Origin: Paramacrobiotus metropolitanus
Taxonomy: Eukaryota > Tardigrada > Eutardigrada > Parachela > Macrobiotidae
Assembly: GCF_019649055.1 (NCBI RefSeq)
Contig: NW_026570276.1
Location: 1-64,000, forward strand
Reading direction: 5' to 3'
DNA length: 64,000 nt
Shown here in pieces: positions 62,001 to 64,000 of this stretch. The notes under the pieces were generated by a model. It saw nothing but the letters and a program-made list of their open reading frames with translations, had not been told where the DNA came from and searched no databases. The position numbers were made by a program, and so were the translations under genes. The stretch's first letter is position 1, and each line of letters opens with the position of its first letter.

Positions 62001-64000
62001 GACAGAACTATTGCTTCAGAAGTTAAACAAGTCTGTCACATTAGGCAGAACGCTTTTCTTGTGGATTTTGCGAAACATCCGGATGTTTGAAAATCATTGT
62101 TGTCATGATTCGCGTTTTCCGCATATCAGGAACTAAATGACTGTTATTGTAAAAAGAAACCTGTTAGAGCTGGAAAAATATTTATTCCCAACAAGAAACG
62201 AAACTTAGTATCCACATTGTCGATTTGTCAACCGTATGTCAATTTGTCAAATGTCTTTCAAGCTGGCAGCCAACCAGGCATTATGGTTTGGCCGACTCTC
62301 CAGATGATTTCCTTGAATTAAATAGACAAAACTACCGCTTCAGAAGAAAAATCAGTCATTCCCAACAAAAAACGATTTTTGTATCCATCTTGTCAGTTTG
62401 TCAACCGTATGTCAATTTGTCAAATGTCTTTCAAGCTGGCAGCCAACTAGGCATTATCGTTTGACCGACTCTCCAGATGATTTCCTTAAATTAATTAGAC
62501 AAAACTACCGCTTCAGAAGAAAAATCAATCATTCAGAGCAGAAAAATATTTTTTGTATCCACTTTGTCAATCTGTCAACCGTATGTCAATTTGTCAAATG
62601 TATTTCAAGCTGGCAGCCAACCAGGCATTATCGTTTCGCCACCTCTCCAGATGGTTTCCTTGAATTAATTAGACAAAACTACCGTTTCAGAAGAAAAATC
62701 AGTCATTCCCAACAAAAAAAATATTTTTGTATCCACCTTGTCAATTTGTCAACCGTATGTCAATTTGTCAAAAGATTTTTAAACGAACAGCCATCTAGGC
62801 ATTATTGTCCGGCTTCCTCTTTAGATGACTACCATAAATCTTTCAGACAAAACTATTGCTTCAGAAGATAAATAAGTCTGTCGCATTAAGCAGAACGAGT
62901 TTCTTGTAGATTTTCCGAAACATCCGGATGTTTGGATATCATTGTTGTCATCATTCGCGTTTTTCGCATATGAGGAACAAAATGACTGTTATTATAAACA
63001 GAAACCTGTTAGAGCTGGAAAAATATTTATTTCCAACAAAAAACGAAATTTGGTATCCACATTGTCAATTTGTCAACCGTATGTCAATTTGTCAAATGTC
63101 TTTCAAGCTGGCAGCCAACCAGGCATTATGGTTTGGCCACCTCTCCAGATGATTTCCTTGAATTAATTAGACAAAACTACCGTTTCAGAAGAAAAATCAG
63201 TCATTCCCAACAAAAAAATATTTTTTGTATCCGCCTTGTCAATCTGTCAACCGTATGTCAATTTGTCCAAAGCCTTTTAAACGGGCACCCATCCAGGCAT
63301 TATTGTCCGGCTGCCTCTTTAGATGACTACCATAAATCTTTCAGACAGAACTATTGCTTCAGAAGTTAAACAAGTCTGTCACATTAGGCAGAACGCTTTT
63401 CTTGTGGATTTTGCGAAACATCCGGATGTTTGAAAATCATTGTTGTCATGATTCGCGTTTTCCGCATATCAGGAACTAAATGACTGTTATTGTAAAAGAA
63501 ACCTGTTAGAGCTGGAAAATATTTATTCCCAACAAGAAACGAAACTTAGTATCCACATTGTCGATTTGTCAAACGTATGTCAATTTGTCAAATGTCTTTC
63601 AAGCTGGCAGCCAACCAGGCATTATGGTTTGGCCGACTCTCCAGATGATTTCCTTGAATTAAATAGACAAAACTACCGCTTCAGAAGAAAAATCAGTCAT
63701 TCCCAACAAAAAACGATTTTTGTATCCATCTTGTCAGTTTGTCAACCGTATGTCAATTTGTCAAATGTCTTTCAAGCTGGCAGCCAACTAGGCATTATCG
63801 TTTGACCGACTCTCCAGATGATTTCCTTAAATTAATTAGACAAAACTACCGCTTCAGAAGAAAAATCAATCATTCAGAGCAGAAAAATATTTTTTGTGTC
63901 CACTTTGTCAATCTGTCAACCGTATGTCAATTTGTCAAATGTATTTCAAGCTGGCAGCCAACCAGGCATTATCGTTTCGCCACCTCTCCAGATGGTTTCC
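56045..64000 (+). repeat. Satellite regime 4: AAAB (~842 bp) and AAAB-AB (~1341 bp) higher-order repeats
   Basis: Intervals between B regions are 844, 839, 842, 498, 844, 498, 843, 497, 498, 845 and 496 bp. Three successive A subtypes are distinguishable in AAAB blocks, for example by AACGATTTTTGTATCCATC, TCAATCATTCAGA-CAGAAAAATA and GATGGTTTCCTTGAATTAA. The B units at 62068 and 63409, 1341 bp apart, share rare variants (TTAGGCAGAACGCTTTTC, GGAACTAAATGACTGTTAT), showing that the whole block was duplicated recently. Confidence 0.9.

Larger units (their letters stand above)
10776..64000 (+). repeat. Main satellite array of A (~174 bp) and B (~324 bp) monomers, continuing past the right edge
   Basis: Head-to-tail tandem repeat, all units in the same orientation. 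A begins AATGTCTTTCAAGCTGGCAG. B begins AAAGCCTTTTAAACGGGCAG. Both share the GGCAGCC...GGCATTAT...CAGACAAAACTA...GCTTCAGAAG part and the end TCCCAACAAAA...GTATCCAC...TTGTCAATTTGTCAACCG. B has about 150 extra bases between these shared parts. I count about 104 B and about 115 A or A' units. Units are highly similar within neighbourhoods. A single AB pair is 498 bp. Homopolymer A/T runs vary in length by one or two bases. No gene or foreign insertion is seen within this stretch apart from one run of Ns. Function unknown; centromeric or pericentromeric location is plausible but unproven. Confidence 0.97.

Noticed and set aside
10776-64000. More than a hundred plus-strand open frames of 60-180 codons, with recurring peptides such as MRNIRMFGNHCCHH
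   Set aside because: They are the same satellite read in all three frames, stop and restart with each unit, and vary with every one-base change. Nothing indicates coding.
10776-64000. CRISPR-like array
   Set aside because: Repeats are 160-324 bp, contiguous and without unique spacers, and no cas genes are present. This is a satellite.

Overview
The window looks like eukaryotic, probably animal, heterochromatin. It holds one Ty3/gypsy LTR retrotransposon of the kind common in invertebrates, a large AT-rich satellite array, and almost no intact genes. I see no bacterial operons, rRNA or tRNA genes, and I cannot name the species.

Layout. (1) 1-796: AT-rich sequence with a weak open frame running off the left edge (1-198), then nothing I recognise. 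(2) 797-2384 plus 7725-7759: copy 1 of a ~1.6-kb segment of unknown nature. It is split by (3) a Ty3/gypsy element on the minus strand (2385-7720). The element has TG...CA LTRs, a primer-binding site, a polypurine tract, gag zinc knuckle, protease, reverse transcriptase and integrase. It is broken and looks fairly young. Its 4-bp CACA target duplication is confirmed because copy 2 of the segment preserves the empty site. (4) 7723-7977: a cysteine-containing open frame that may be the last exon of a host gene. (5) 8041-9161: a degenerate left block of satellite. (6) 9162-10775: copy 2 of the ~1.6-kb segment, sitting inside the satellite with no loss of satellite sequence. (7) 10776-64000: the main satellite array, which runs off the right edge.

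The satellite is built from two related monomers, A (~174 bp) and B (~324 bp), plus a 13-bp-deleted variant A' (~160 bp). They share their ends, including a box with four TGTCA motifs. B carries an extra ~150 bp centred on a 16-20 bp perfect palindrome. By my count there are about 104 B and about 115 A or A' units. They are organised into four neighbouring regimes with different higher-order repeats: AAB-AB (~1165 bp), A'B-B-B-AB (~1.62 kb), plain AB (498 bp), and AAAB with AB (~842 and ~1341 bp). This regional change of higher-order structure in one array is the most notable signal. The open frames within the satellite are by-products of the repeat and are not annotated as genes.
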